From: Candidatus Gerdarchaeota archaeon
GTDB taxonomy: Archaea > Asgardarchaeota > Heimdallarchaeia > JABLTI01
Assembly: GCA_016840945.1 (NCBI GenBank)
Contig: JAEORJ010000072.1
Location: forward strand, 1 to 15,531
DNA: 15,531 bases
Direction: 5' to 3'
The position numbers and the translations under genes were made by a program. The notes beneath the pieces are model-generated. The model did no database searches. It worked only from the letters and a program-made list of their open reading frames with translations, and was not told the origin of the DNA. Position 1 is the stretch's first letter. The number at the start of each line of letters is the position of its first letter. This document shows positions 1 through 6,430 of this stretch, piece by piece.

Positions 1-753
1 AATTTGATTTAATACATAATGTATACATTGTGCTGAAGTTATTGTTTGTGTTATTTTTTTCTGACCAATATCATGACCAGCAGTGATATATTTTGGCAAT
101 GTTATTGTTTTATTTTTTTGAAAGAGTTTTCCTCCAGCAAATGGCTTCATAGCTATAACACCAACATTTTTTTGAGCACAGAGTGTTAAGAACTCTTGCC
201 TTTTTGGATGTGAATGATTAGCCATATTTAATTGCACCATAATAACATCTACCACACCACTTTTAGCGGCTTCTATTGCGATTTCATATAGATGGGTGCT
301 CATTCCTATGAAGCGAGCTTTTCCTTCTTCCTTAAATTTTAATGCAAGATCTTTCACACCGCCTTCAGCCCAAGTATCTTCAAATTCTTTTAGAGTGTGA
401 ACAAAGTGTATAAAAAGGATGTCCACATAGTCAGTTTCCATGATTTGAAGGAACCTCTCATAAGTTTCAGAGCACTTCTTTATTGATCGGGTTTTCTTAT
501 ATTTTCCCTTATACTCTGATGATCCTAAATGATGCATTAAAATTATTTGATCACGTTTAGGTTTGATAGCTACCTTGATTTGTTTTAGAAAGTCTTCAAA
601 ATTAAAAATAATATCAAAGTAATTGACACCATTTTCAATCGCATGTTGTAAAACCTCAGTTATTTCAGCTTCCCTCTTTTTGTAAAGCCATTCTAAACCA
701 AGGCTTACTTCACTTATTTCTAGCCCAGTTTTCCCGAGTTGCCTATAAATCAT
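1..753 (-). CDS. Aldo/keto reductase family protein, partial (C-terminus beyond window)
   Basis: Translating the minus strand from ATG at 753 gives 251 open codons running off the left edge. The protein begins MIYRQLGKTGLEISEVSLG, the usual opening of aldo/keto reductases, and continues with GVNYFD (42-47), DYVDILFIH (108-116), GKARFIGMSTH (144-154) and VGVIAMKPFAGGK (197-209), so the TIM-barrel fold is clear. Of the family's Asp-Tyr-Lys-His tetrad, Asp47 and His116 are kept, but the Tyr position reads Phe52 and the Lys position reads His75 in my hand alignment. The start is set by an in-frame TGA 15 nt upstream and a TATA-like element about 25 nt before it. Many archaeal relatives carry a C-terminal 4Fe-4S domain; that part is not visible. 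The family assignment is firm; ordinary NADPH-dependent carbonyl reduction is doubtful. Confidence 0.9.
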   Translation of the reverse strand, partial: MIYRQLGKTGLEISEVSLGLEWLYKKREAEITEVLQHAIENGVNYFDIIFNFEDFLKQIKVAIKPKRDQIILMHHLGSSEYKGKYKKTRSIKKCSETYERFLQIMETDYVDILFIHFVHTLKEFEDTWAEGGVKDLALKFKEEGKARFIGMSTHLYEIAIEAAKSGVVDVIMVQLNMANHSHPKRQEFLTLCAQKNVGVIAMKPFAGGKLFQKNKTITLPKYITAGHDIGQKKITQTITSAQCIHYVLNQI

Positions 754-771
754 TCTTGTATCAACTCACAT

Positions 772-780
772 CAATATAAA
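772..780 (-). promoter_or_regulatory. TATA-like promoter of the aldo/keto reductase gene
   Basis: On the minus strand the sequence TTTATATTG lies about 20-27 nt before the ATG at 753. No Shine-Dalgarno sequence precedes that ATG. This spacing fits a leaderless or nearly leaderless archaeal transcript. Confidence 0.45.
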
Positions 781-820
781 ATTGAAAAAGAAAAAAATAA
801 TAAAAAAAACTCTTTCAATT
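780..820 (-). terminator. Inverted repeat with T-rich loop downstream of the winged-helix gene
   Basis: On the minus strand, AATTGAAAGAG pairs with CTTTTTCAATT as an 11-bp stem with one G-U wobble. The 19-nt loop contains only A and T and is mostly T. It lies about 60 nt after the stop of the winged-helix gene and just before the aldo/keto reductase promoter. The T runs alone would act as an archaeal oligo-U terminator; whether the stem matters is unknown. Confidence 0.5.
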
Positions 821-878
821 AATTATTATTTTCACTGACTACTTTTTAATCTTTTGTAAAACTCTAAATCATCAATTA

Positions 879-1160
879 TTATTTCATAAGATGTTTTATT
901 GTTGCTAATAAAACATTAGCTTTTTTCTCGAGAGCATAGGTAGTTAATTTCTGATTTTGTTTATTTATAAATTGAATCTTTTTAATCACTCCTGCATCAG
1001 TTAAAATCTTAAGATGGTTATTAATAGTTGAACGATGTTTATCCATTTTCTCAACAATCACATCAAAACTATTCAAACCTTGTTGGATACAATCCAAGAT
1101 TTCTAATCTGGTTGCAGAACTAAAAGCTTTCAAGAGCTTCTCCATCTCTAAATAATCCAT
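879..1160 (-). CDS. ArsR-like winged helix-turn-helix transcriptional regulator
   Basis: A 93-residue protein that is essentially one winged-helix domain. It has an ArsR-type first helix (LLKAFSSATRLEILDCI, 9-25), a second helix around SFDVIVEKMD (31-40), a recognition helix RSTINNHLKILTDAG (43-57), then a two-stranded wing ending in TTYAL. ArsR-family proteins bind operator DNA as dimers. The only cysteine is Cys24 and there is no metal-binding ELCVCDL motif, so metal sensing is unlikely. The first ATG is supported by GGTGA at 1166-1170, 5 nt upstream; an internal ATG at 1145 lacks one. It lies between the sirtuin and the aldo/keto reductase on the same strand. The target genes and the ligand cannot be read from the sequence. 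Confidence 0.85.
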   Translation of the reverse strand: MDYLEMEKLLKAFSSATRLEILDCIQQGLNSFDVIVEKMDKHRSTINNHLKILTDAGVIKKIQFINKQNQKLTTYALEKKANVLLATIKHLMK

Positions 1161-1165
1161 TTACT

Positions 1166-1170
1166 TCACC
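1166..1170 (-). promoter_or_regulatory. Shine-Dalgarno GGTGA of the winged-helix gene
   Basis: GGTGA on the minus strand, complementary to the archaeal 16S rRNA 3' end, lies 5 nt before the ATG at 1160. It favours this start over the internal ATG six codons in. Confidence 0.7.
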
Positions 1171-1223
1171 AAACAGTTTTTGATTGGAATATTAAGCAAT
1201 AAAATAGTTTCGATAATGTTAAC

Positions 1224-1236
1224 TTGAAAAAAAATG
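1224..1236 (-). terminator. Oligo-T terminator after the sirtuin gene
   Basis: A run of eight T on the minus strand (1234 to 1227) begins 11 nt after the sirtuin stop codon. Archaeal transcription commonly ends at such tracts. No convincing stem precedes it. Confidence 0.5.
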
Positions 1237-1245
1237 ATGGTAGGA

Positions 1246-2007
1246 TTAGGATAATGCTTTTCTAATCCCAGCCATAACTAGTTCCATTATAGGGCCGATT
1301 CCTTCCTCAATTTTAATATCCACATCATCATCCATTGGAGTATAACCCATATTTATAAGAATAATTTTAGCTTTATGGGCTAATGCAATTCTTGGCAAAT
1401 CAGCTGCTGGAGTCACCACCAACGAGGAACCCAAGATAAGAAAAACATCTGCTTCTTCTGAATGATGAAATGCCTTCTGGTAATCATCTTCTGGCAATGG
1501 ATCACCAAAATTTACAACAGATGAAATTAGCCTTCCAGAACAGTAAGGGCATTTAGGTTGGTTTGCTTTAACTGAGCTAGTTCTATAACCATTGCCCCAA
1601 ATTGCTTTATCCCATTTTGCTTCCTCATAAGTCATTCTTCTATTACAAGATAAGCAAATCAAAAGCTTGCTATTTCCATGTAATTCAGCTAATAGCTCTC
1701 GTTTGATTCCTGAAGCTAAATGGAGCCCATCAACATTTTGGGATATTAGAAATTTTAGTAACCCCATTTTTTGTAGCTCTACCAGAGATTGATGTCCGAA
1801 ATTTGGTTCAACTTCACTCCATTCTTTTGTCATTTTTGGCGGAGGTAACCCTTTATCTCTTCGCGTCCAAACACCATCTGGCCCTCTAAAATCAGGTACT
1901 CCTGATTCAGTACTTATGCCAGCACCAGTAAAAGCAACTAGATGCTTTGAGTTTACTATCCAATCAACAATTTTAGCTATTTTTTCTTTAGTATTTATAT
2001 TATGCAT
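1246..2007 (-). CDS. sir2: SIRT6/7-like (class IV-type) NAD-dependent protein deacylase, sirtuin
   Basis: Sirtuins remove acetyl or longer acyl groups from lysines, consuming NAD+ and yielding nicotinamide and O-acyl-ADP-ribose. The 253-residue protein shows the whole catalytic core: GAGIS (28-32), DFRG (39-42), QNVDGLH (90-96), catalytic His110 in ELHGN, a zinc knuckle with Cys118, Cys121, Cys153 and Cys156, and GSS (193-195) for NAD binding. The segment PDFRGPDGVWT (38-48) and LISQNVDGLHLASG match the pattern of eukaryotic SIRT6/SIRT7 more than bacterial CobB. GGTGC lies 6 nt before the ATG. It follows the TIM-barrel gene by 48 nt on the same strand and is probably co-transcribed. Protein targets are unknown; archaeal sirtuins can act on chromatin proteins or acyl-CoA synthetases, and one such ligase lies about 4.4 kb away. 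Confidence 0.93.
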   Translation of the reverse strand: MHNINTKEKIAKIVDWIVNSKHLVAFTGAGISTESGVPDFRGPDGVWTRRDKGLPPPKMTKEWSEVEPNFGHQSLVELQKMGLLKFLISQNVDGLHLASGIKRELLAELHGNSKLLICLSCNRRMTYEEAKWDKAIWGNGYRTSSVKANQPKCPYCSGRLISSVVNFGDPLPEDDYQKAFHHSEEADVFLILGSSLVVTPAADLPRIALAHKAKIILINMGYTPMDDDVDIKIEEGIGPIMELVMAGIRKALS

Positions 2008-2021
2008 TTTTTTGCACCGAA

Positions 2022-2048
2022 TTCTTAGGGAAAGATTTACCTTAAGAA
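2022..2048 (-). repeat. Inverted repeat (hairpin) between the TIM-barrel and sirtuin genes
   Basis: TTCTTAGGG (2022-2030) and CCTTAAGAA (2040-2048) form 9-bp arms with one mismatch around a 9-nt loop. It begins 8 nt after the stop of the upstream gene and ends shortly before the sirtuin ribosome-binding site. It could be a processing or attenuation element. No T-tract follows, so a plain terminator is less likely. Confidence 0.4.
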
Positions 2049-2055
2049 CCTAGCT

Positions 2056-2898
2056 TTATTCGAATTTCTTATCATCTTCTATACCAAGTATTTCTTTAAT
2101 CACTTTAAATGAGGCATCTAGATAGATCATTTGATAGTCAGGATTATAAATTTCAAAAGTTAATGTTTTATGGTATTTTAATTCTTTTAAGATAGAAAAC
2201 AAATCATTAAAGTTAACAGTGCCGGTTCCTATTGGCATATGTAAATCTGCCACTTCATTCATACCACCTAAATTATCGCTCAAATGAATATGTTCTAATT
2301 TATCTTTGAATTTGTGAAGAAGAGTGTTTGTTTTCTCTCGAGGGGTTTGGTGAGGTGAATTTGGAAAGATTATATTAGCATGTCCAGAATCGAAAGTGAA
2401 GCCTAATTTTGGATGCTTTTTAAAAATTGATTCTAAATCATTAACTGACTCATCAAGATTTTCCAGCATTAATTTGATATTATATTCATCAGCTGCGATA
2501 ATCCATTCTTCAATGGCTTTATGTTTCAAATCCATGATATTATCATTGGAGATATCGGGAGGATTCTCTGTCCCACCAAAAACTCCATGAAAAACTATCT
2601 TAGTTGTTATTCCTAATTGTCCTATTAATTTAATCTGTTCTGAATAGCGATCTGTTAAATCAGTCCAAATAGCTAAATCTTTTACCATTAAAGTATTCAA
2701 ATGTGGTAAGTGTAATATTGAGAACAAATCATAAGAATCCAAAACCTCTCTAATAGCGATTAGTTGTAATTTAAATTCTTCTTTATTGGTTAGATAATCA
2801 TCAATATAAAATTCGAGGAAATCAAAACCCATTTGCTTTGATGCAACTAATTCAGCTATTTGGATTTTGTTTAATGGAAATGAAGCACCAAATTTCAT
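2056..2898 (-). CDS. TIM-barrel sugar isomerase/epimerase or endonuclease IV-like metalloenzyme
   Basis: A 280-residue xylose-isomerase-like TIM barrel (AP_endonuc_2 superfamily). Metal-ligand motifs appear in the right order: HLPHLN (63-68), FHG (His104), LMLENLDE (Glu146), FTFDSGHAN (Asp170, His173), HIHLSDN (His205), DLHMPIG (Asp218, His220) and TFEIY (Glu249). These correspond by position to all nine zinc ligands of endonuclease IV, but the spacing and the phrase DLHMPIGTGTV are also common in sugar phosphate isomerases and epimerases. The length fits both. It is divergent from the HAD phosphatase gene and appears to head a transcript with the sirtuin. I cannot choose between a sugar substrate and abasic DNA from the sequence alone; a sugar isomerase/epimerase is the more common annotation for this type. 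Confidence 0.85.
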   Translation of the reverse strand: MKFGASFPLNKIQIAELVASKQMGFDFLEFYIDDYLTNKEEFKLQLIAIREVLDSYDLFSILHLPHLNTLMVKDLAIWTDLTDRYSEQIKLIGQLGITTKIVFHGVFGGTENPPDISNDNIMDLKHKAIEEWIIAADEYNIKLMLENLDESVNDLESIFKKHPKLGFTFDSGHANIIFPNSPHQTPREKTNTLLHKFKDKLEHIHLSDNLGGMNEVADLHMPIGTGTVNFNDLFSILKELKYHKTLTFEIYNPDYQMIYLDASFKVIKEILGIEDDKKFE

Positions 2899-2991
2899 CT
2901 ATTGTACCCGATTAGTAGTAGTAGTTTGGAAATAAAAACATAATGTGTTTTCTTTTTAAACATTAATTTAAACTAAATAGTGATTTTTTTA

Positions 2992-3007
2992 CGAAAAATA
3001 ATTATAA
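2992..3007 (+). promoter_or_regulatory. BRE/TATA promoter of the HAD phosphatase gene
   Basis: CGAAAAATAATTATAA combines a purine-rich BRE-like stretch with an AT-only TATA element. It is centred about 50 nt before the ATG, leaving room for a leader that includes the AAGGAGA site at 3037-3043. Confidence 0.45.
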
Positions 3008-3036
3008 TCCTTTATGAAAGAATATTAGCGATGTGT

Positions 3037-3043
3037 AAGGAGA
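3037..3043 (+). promoter_or_regulatory. Strong Shine-Dalgarno of the HAD phosphatase gene
   Basis: AAGGAGA lies 7 nt before the ATG at 3051 and fixes the start. It uses the GGAG half of the anti-Shine-Dalgarno complement, unlike the GGTG sites of several neighbours. Confidence 0.75.
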
Positions 3044-3050
3044 ATCCCCA

Positions 3051-3812
3051 ATGATAAAACCTGAAATTGGCTTCTTATTTGATATAGATGGAACAATTAC
3101 TACCTATCAAAGAAATGATTCAGTTATTGATTTGCTTATAATCAATGATTTAGAGCACATCCGAAAAAAAGGATTCCCTATAGGTTTTGTAACAGGTCGC
3201 AGTGTTCAATGGGTTCATAATGTATTTTTTAATAATATTAATGAGTTATTGATGAATTATATCCCAGCTTTTTGCGAGTATGGACTGGTTAATTTTTATC
3301 AAGGAAAAAAACAGAGAAGAAGAACAAATCCTAAGATAAGAGAACAATTACTGGAAGTGAAAAAAAGAGTAATTGAAACAATTTTAGTTGATCGTGAATT
3401 AGAACTCTATGAAAATTATTTAGCTCCTAATTTTCGTTCACTTTGGGTTGAACCTAAAGAAATAATGATAACTTTTCGCACTCTCCAAACATATGGTTTA
3501 ACAATAGAGGTTTTGTCAAGATACATTGAACCGATAATTGAAGAGTATGAGGATTTAAAATTGATTAAGAATCCATATGCAGCAGATATTTTACCAATAA
3601 ATATAAGCAAAAAAACTGCTGCTGAAAAAGCTATTCAGGTGTTGGATCCTGAAAATAAAATCCATAGATGGTTCGCATTTGGTGATTCAGAAACCGATAG
3701 AGAAATGGTTAAAGCTAAAAAAACGAGTATTGAATTCTTTAAAATTACTCCTGGCATAACAAATGAAGCTCATAATATTATTGAAGATATAATGATTGGT
3801 AAAATCCAGTGA
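3051..3812 (+). CDS. HAD-superfamily (Cof/IIB-type) phosphatase
   Basis: A 253-residue HAD hydrolase. Motif I is FDIDGT (10-15), with Asp11 the expected nucleophile and Asp13 the acid/base. Motif II is FVTGRS (46-51). The motif III lysine is Lys187 or Lys188 in NISKKTAAEKA, and motif IV is FGDSETD (210-216), which holds the Mg2+. The long insert between motifs II and III is the cap domain of the type found in phosphoglycolate, sucrose-phosphate, mannosyl-3-phosphoglycerate and trehalose-phosphate phosphatases. The family dephosphorylates small phosphorylated sugars or acids in the cytosol. The substrate is not evident; CEYGLV (75-80) resembles the ENGA segment of sugar-phosphate phosphatases. 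The gene stands alone on the plus strand, with its own promoter and a strong ribosome-binding site, and its stop lies 5 nt from the stop of the convergent gene. Confidence 0.88.
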   Translation: MIKPEIGFLFDIDGTITTYQRNDSVIDLLIINDLEHIRKKGFPIGFVTGRSVQWVHNVFFNNINELLMNYIPAFCEYGLVNFYQGKKQRRRTNPKIREQLLEVKKRVIETILVDRELELYENYLAPNFRSLWVEPKEIMITFRTLQTYGLTIEVLSRYIEPIIEEYEDLKLIKNPYAADILPINISKKTAAEKAIQVLDPENKIHRWFAFGDSETDREMVKAKKTSIEFFKITPGITNEAHNIIEDIMIGKIQ

Positions 3813-3817
3813 TTGAA

Positions 3818-4783
3818 TTACTTGAAACCAATAATACTTATTATAAAAGCCATTGCTGATATTAGAAATGATAGTGTAGCAATAAAGAAACTTATGAATC
3901 GTTGTTTTTCAGCTATCCTTGCTGCATCAATGTTAGTTTTAATCATGTCCCTAATAACACTGGCAAGTGACAATAGAATATCATCATCAATGGCACGCAT
4001 TCTTTGTCTTGTTAGAGGTTGTGCGATATTACGCATTTTCCTCATTTGTTCATAAATACCACCTTGGTAAATGGCATTAATTAAAGTCTGTTTAAACTCA
4101 AGAGGAACCCAACCATCGCAAAAGACCATAACACTACGAACGCTAATTCGAATGTAATGCTCCTTAAAGCTAAACAAGTTATACCATTCACCTCGTTCAG
4201 GCAGAGTATATGTTAATGATGTTGTTGGTATTGAATAAATTGGATCAACATTATTTACTCGAGCAGAATTAATCTCTTCTTTGATGAATTTTGCGCCATT
4301 TTTAATGACTATTAAGGGGAAATAAAATACATCATTAACTTCCCAATCTTTTTCACCAATTCCTTCTGAATCTTCTACTGATAGCTTTATACCCTTTAAA
4401 TCTTCAAATACAAATTTTAAGTCCCGAAGAATATCATCTCGATGTGTTTTTAGATCAAAAAAATCTTCTATACCAATAGTTAATCGAATTATCAACCTTT
4501 GATTATAGAAACCAATTAGTGGTGAACGTTTTAAATCAATATAAGAGCTGAAAGGTTCAATTTTTGCTAATTTAAACGATTCTTCAACATAAGGCATATC
4601 TATTTCAGTAATTCCACCTTTAACAAAGAAATCATTTTTTGGTAGATTTTCCTTAAAAGCATTTATGATTTTTTCCCACATTTCATTTAATTGTCTTTCA
4701 GATAAATTAGAAATAGGCACACCAAAGTCGAATAATGCTAAAATATACCAAGCAACATAATCTGGTTCTTTATTTCTCCTCAT
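3818..4783 (-). CDS. Unrecognised protein with a C-terminal membrane helix (tail-anchor-like)
   Basis: I do not recognise a family. From ATG at 4783 the protein has 321 residues. It has no N-terminal signal peptide and is a largely soluble mixed alpha/beta sequence. A charged helical stretch rich in Arg, Lys and Asp (YEQMRKMRNIAQPLTRQRMRA onward, about 240-295) leads into one very hydrophobic helix at the extreme C-terminus, FISFFIATLSFLISAMAF and on to IIGFK, which ends one residue after the helix. This layout would place the body in the cytoplasm, held by a tail anchor. A GTG nine bases further upstream (4792) is in frame, but that GTG is part of a GGTG Shine-Dalgarno 6 nt before ATG 4783, so the ATG is preferred. 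It is the third gene of a probable ksgA unit, 56 nt after the methyltransferase gene. Confidence 0.75.
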   Translation of the reverse strand: MRRNKEPDYVAWYILALFDFGVPISNLSERQLNEMWEKIINAFKENLPKNDFFVKGGITEIDMPYVEESFKLAKIEPFSSYIDLKRSPLIGFYNQRLIIRLTIGIEDFFDLKTHRDDILRDLKFVFEDLKGIKLSVEDSEGIGEKDWEVNDVFYFPLIVIKNGAKFIKEEINSARVNNVDPIYSIPTTSLTYTLPERGEWYNLFSFKEHYIRISVRSVMVFCDGWVPLEFKQTLINAIYQGGIYEQMRKMRNIAQPLTRQRMRAIDDDILLSLASVIRDMIKTNIDAARIAEKQRFISFFIATLSFLISAMAFIISIIGFK

Positions 4784-4789
4784 AATATA

Positions 4790-4793
4790 CACC
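4790..4793 (-). promoter_or_regulatory. Shine-Dalgarno GGTG that decides the start of the tail-anchored protein gene
   Basis: GGTG on the minus strand ends 6 nt before ATG 4783. It overlaps an alternative in-frame GTG codon, which therefore is probably not the start. The same GGTG-plus-6 arrangement precedes the sirtuin and the GT4 gene. Confidence 0.65.
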
Positions 4794-4824
4794 TTTGAAA
4801 TTAGTTCATCTGAAAGGTTGTTTT

Positions 4825-4843
4825 TTAATAACAGTATTATTAA
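4825..4843 (-). repeat. Perfect AT-only hairpin straddling the methyltransferase stop codon
   Basis: TTAATAA (4825-4831) and TTATTAA (4837-4843) form a perfect 7-bp stem with a 5-nt loop, overlapping the TAA stop at 4840-4842. It is weak because the stem has only A-T pairs, and no T-tract follows on the minus strand. Its place between two genes of a likely operon suggests at most a modest effect on readthrough or RNA processing. Confidence 0.35.
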
Positions 4844-5457
4844 TGATTTACTCTAAAAAATACTTTGTATAAAATGATAGTCTCATTACCTTCTTTTACT
4901 TGATCGATAATACTTAATTCTAAATTTATGCTTTTAGTAATGGTTTCAAGCTTTGACAAATTGGCTAGTGATGATACAATTAAATAACAAACACCATTTT
5001 TTGCTAAATATTTTGGTAAATCACTTAAAAATTTCTTTACAATTTCTAGGCCATCTTTTCCTCCTGACCAAGCATGTTCAAGAATTCCTTTATCCGAAAC
5101 AGGTAAATAAGGGGAGTTGAAGACAATAATATCAAAGAATCCCGAACTTGAAGGCAGTTCTAATAATGAAGTCATTAAATCGGAATTTATTACCTCTAAC
5201 GAGATATTATTTTGGATGGCATTTATACGAGTTATTTTAGCAGCTTGATAATTTATATCTAAACAGAAAAATTCTGATTCAGGGTATTTTTGTGCTAAAT
5301 AAATGGAAACATATCCTGATCCCGAACCGACCTCTAAAACTTTACTATTTGTACTCATTGCTATATTATCAGTTAATAAAAAGGAGTCTTCAGCTGGGTC
5401 ATAAACATCTTTAGGAATGATAAGCTTCAATCCATCAATTGTTTTTTTCATTTCCAT
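4840..5457 (-). CDS. HemK2/Mtq2-type class I SAM-dependent methyltransferase (release-factor glutamine methylation likely)
   Basis: The 205-residue protein has the archaeal and eukaryotic HemK2/Mtq2 layout: VYDPAEDSFLL (18-28), SAM-binding EVGSGSG (42-48), acidic loop CLDIN with Asp67, the substrate loop FNSPYLP (113-119) and HAWSGGKDGLEIV (128-140). Relatives methylate the glutamine of the GGQ motif in class I release factors, and in some reports lysines or DNA. The usual substrate motif is NPPY; here it is NSPY (114-117), keeping the Asn and Tyr and one Pro. The start ATG 5457 has AAGGAT just upstream; a second ATG two codons in is possible. It follows ksgA by 12 nt, a gene order widely conserved in archaea, which strengthens the call. 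The substrate itself is inferred from family. Confidence 0.87.
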   Translation of the reverse strand: MEMKKTIDGLKLIIPKDVYDPAEDSFLLTDNIAMSTNSKVLEVGSGSGYVSIYLAQKYPESEFFCLDINYQAAKITRINAIQNNISLEVINSDLMTSLLELPSSSGFFDIIVFNSPYLPVSDKGILEHAWSGGKDGLEIVKKFLSDLPKYLAKNGVCYLIVSSLANLSKLETITKSINLELSIIDQVKEGNETIILYKVFFRVNH

Positions 5458-5469
5458 TTAATCCTTATA

Positions 5470-6339
5470 TTATTCATAGGCAATTAGAAGTTCTAATTGA
5501 TTTCGCTTCGTTAAGATTGTTATCATTTCTTGAGTTGTTTTTACCAAATCATTTATTGTAAGATCACGAGCACGTGTTTTGGCATAACTCAATTCATCGT
5601 TTAGAGCTGATCTGAAATCTAACCTTTCTTCTTTTGGTATTATACGTTTAAAGAAATCGTAAAATACTGTTGAAACAAATTTATTTTTAGTATTGAATAT
5701 AATCCTTGAGACGGTTTCAAAATACATTGGTTGTACAGGTAAAGTTTCTTTTTTAGGGGTAATTTTCACTATTGCACTATCAACAGTAGGAACGGGATAG
5801 AAATGCCCTTTTGAAACACGTTCCATAATTTCGACATTTGCACGGTATTGTAAATTAGCTGATAGCCTTGAATAGTCATCTGTACCTGGTTGAGCTATCA
5901 TTCGTAGAGCAAATTCATATTGATACATTAAAATAGCAATTTCAAAGGAGATTTCTAGTAATTTGAATGTTAAAGGTGATGAAATATGATATGGTAAATT
6001 AGCTACAAATTTATTTGCCGATGGAAAATCAATTTTCATAGCATCTCCTTGAATAATTTCGACATTTTTTTGAGAACTAAATTTATTTTTAAGATAATTA
6101 GCTAAATTACGGTCATACTCAATACAATAGACTTTCATAGCAGATTGCGCTAGTTGAGTTGTTAAAACTCCTGTTCCTCCTCCAATTTCAACAACAATAT
6201 CACTAGATTTTACTTCAGCATATTGTATTTGACGGTCAATTATCGCACTAGTGATTAAGAAATTTTGACTTAAACTTTTCTTTGGTGAAATACCAGCTTC
6301 TATTAATGCATCTCTAATTTGTGCGATAAGGTCACTCAT
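5470..6339 (-). CDS. ksgA: 16S rRNA adenine N6,N6-dimethyltransferase KsgA/Dim1
   Basis: It dimethylates two adjacent adenines in the 3' terminal helix of small-subunit rRNA during ribosome maturation, using SAM. At 289 residues it has KKSLSQNFL (20-28), the SAM motif EIGGGTGVLT (51-60), Glu74 in CIEYD, QGDAM (97-101) and the catalytic signature NLPYHISSP (114-122), followed by the PTVDSAIV segment and the C-terminal helical domain. All expected parts are present and intact. The ATG has no ribosome-binding site, but TTATAT lies 26-31 nt upstream, so the mRNA is probably leaderless. The methyltransferase and membrane-protein genes downstream on the same strand probably share this transcript. 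Start confidence is high because no in-frame alternative fits the promoter. Confidence 0.97.
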   Translation of the reverse strand: MSDLIAQIRDALIEAGISPKKSLSQNFLITSAIIDRQIQYAEVKSSDIVVEIGGGTGVLTTQLAQSAMKVYCIEYDRNLANYLKNKFSSQKNVEIIQGDAMKIDFPSANKFVANLPYHISSPLTFKLLEISFEIAILMYQYEFALRMIAQPGTDDYSRLSANLQYRANVEIMERVSKGHFYPVPTVDSAIVKITPKKETLPVQPMYFETVSRIIFNTKNKFVSTVFYDFFKRIIPKEERLDFRSALNDELSYAKTRARDLTINDLVKTTQEMITILTKRNQLELLIAYE

Positions 6340-6364
6340 AATAACTTAAAATAATTTCAAAATA

Positions 6365-6374
6365 ATATAAGACC
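6365..6374 (-). promoter_or_regulatory. TATA promoter for leaderless ksgA transcript
   Basis: On the minus strand GGTCTTATAT places TTATAT at 31 to 26 nt before the A of the ksgA ATG. An archaeal TATA box sits about that far from the transcription start, so the transcript should begin at or within a base or two of the start codon. The absence of a Shine-Dalgarno sequence agrees. Confidence 0.6.
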
Positions 6375-6383
6375 TTTGAGGAA

Positions 6384-6430
6384 AGAATGAATAAAAAAGA
6401 AAAAAGATGAAAGTAAGTAGCGACTTACTT
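6384..6430 (-). terminator. Hairpin plus T-rich tract ending the acyl-CoA ligase gene
   Basis: On the minus strand AAGTAAGT (6430-6423), loop CGCT and ACTTACTT (6418-6411) form a perfect 8-bp stem that includes the stop codon at 6425-6427. It is followed by a stretch with two T6 runs (within 6384-6410). This looks like an intrinsic terminator and separates the ligase gene from the ksgA unit. Confidence 0.7.

Noticed and set aside
2396..2590. Open frame of 64 codons on the plus strand inside the TIM-barrel gene
   Set aside because: It lies opposite a well-supported gene, has no ribosome-binding site and its protein resembles nothing; it is a mirror of the coding strand.
2914..2925. Short AGT trinucleotide repeat (four units) in the divergent promoter region
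   Set aside because: Too short to be a meaningful microsatellite, and no partner structure was seen.
3795..3832. ATTGGT / ACCAAT inverted repeat at the convergent HAD and tail-anchored gene ends
   Set aside because: Six-base arms around a loop of about 26 nt are expected by chance in this composition.
3813..4055. Open frame of 80 codons on the plus strand following the HAD phosphatase stop
   Set aside because: It is antisense to the C-terminal part of the tail-anchored-like gene; its hydrophobic look comes from the complement of the membrane helix codons.
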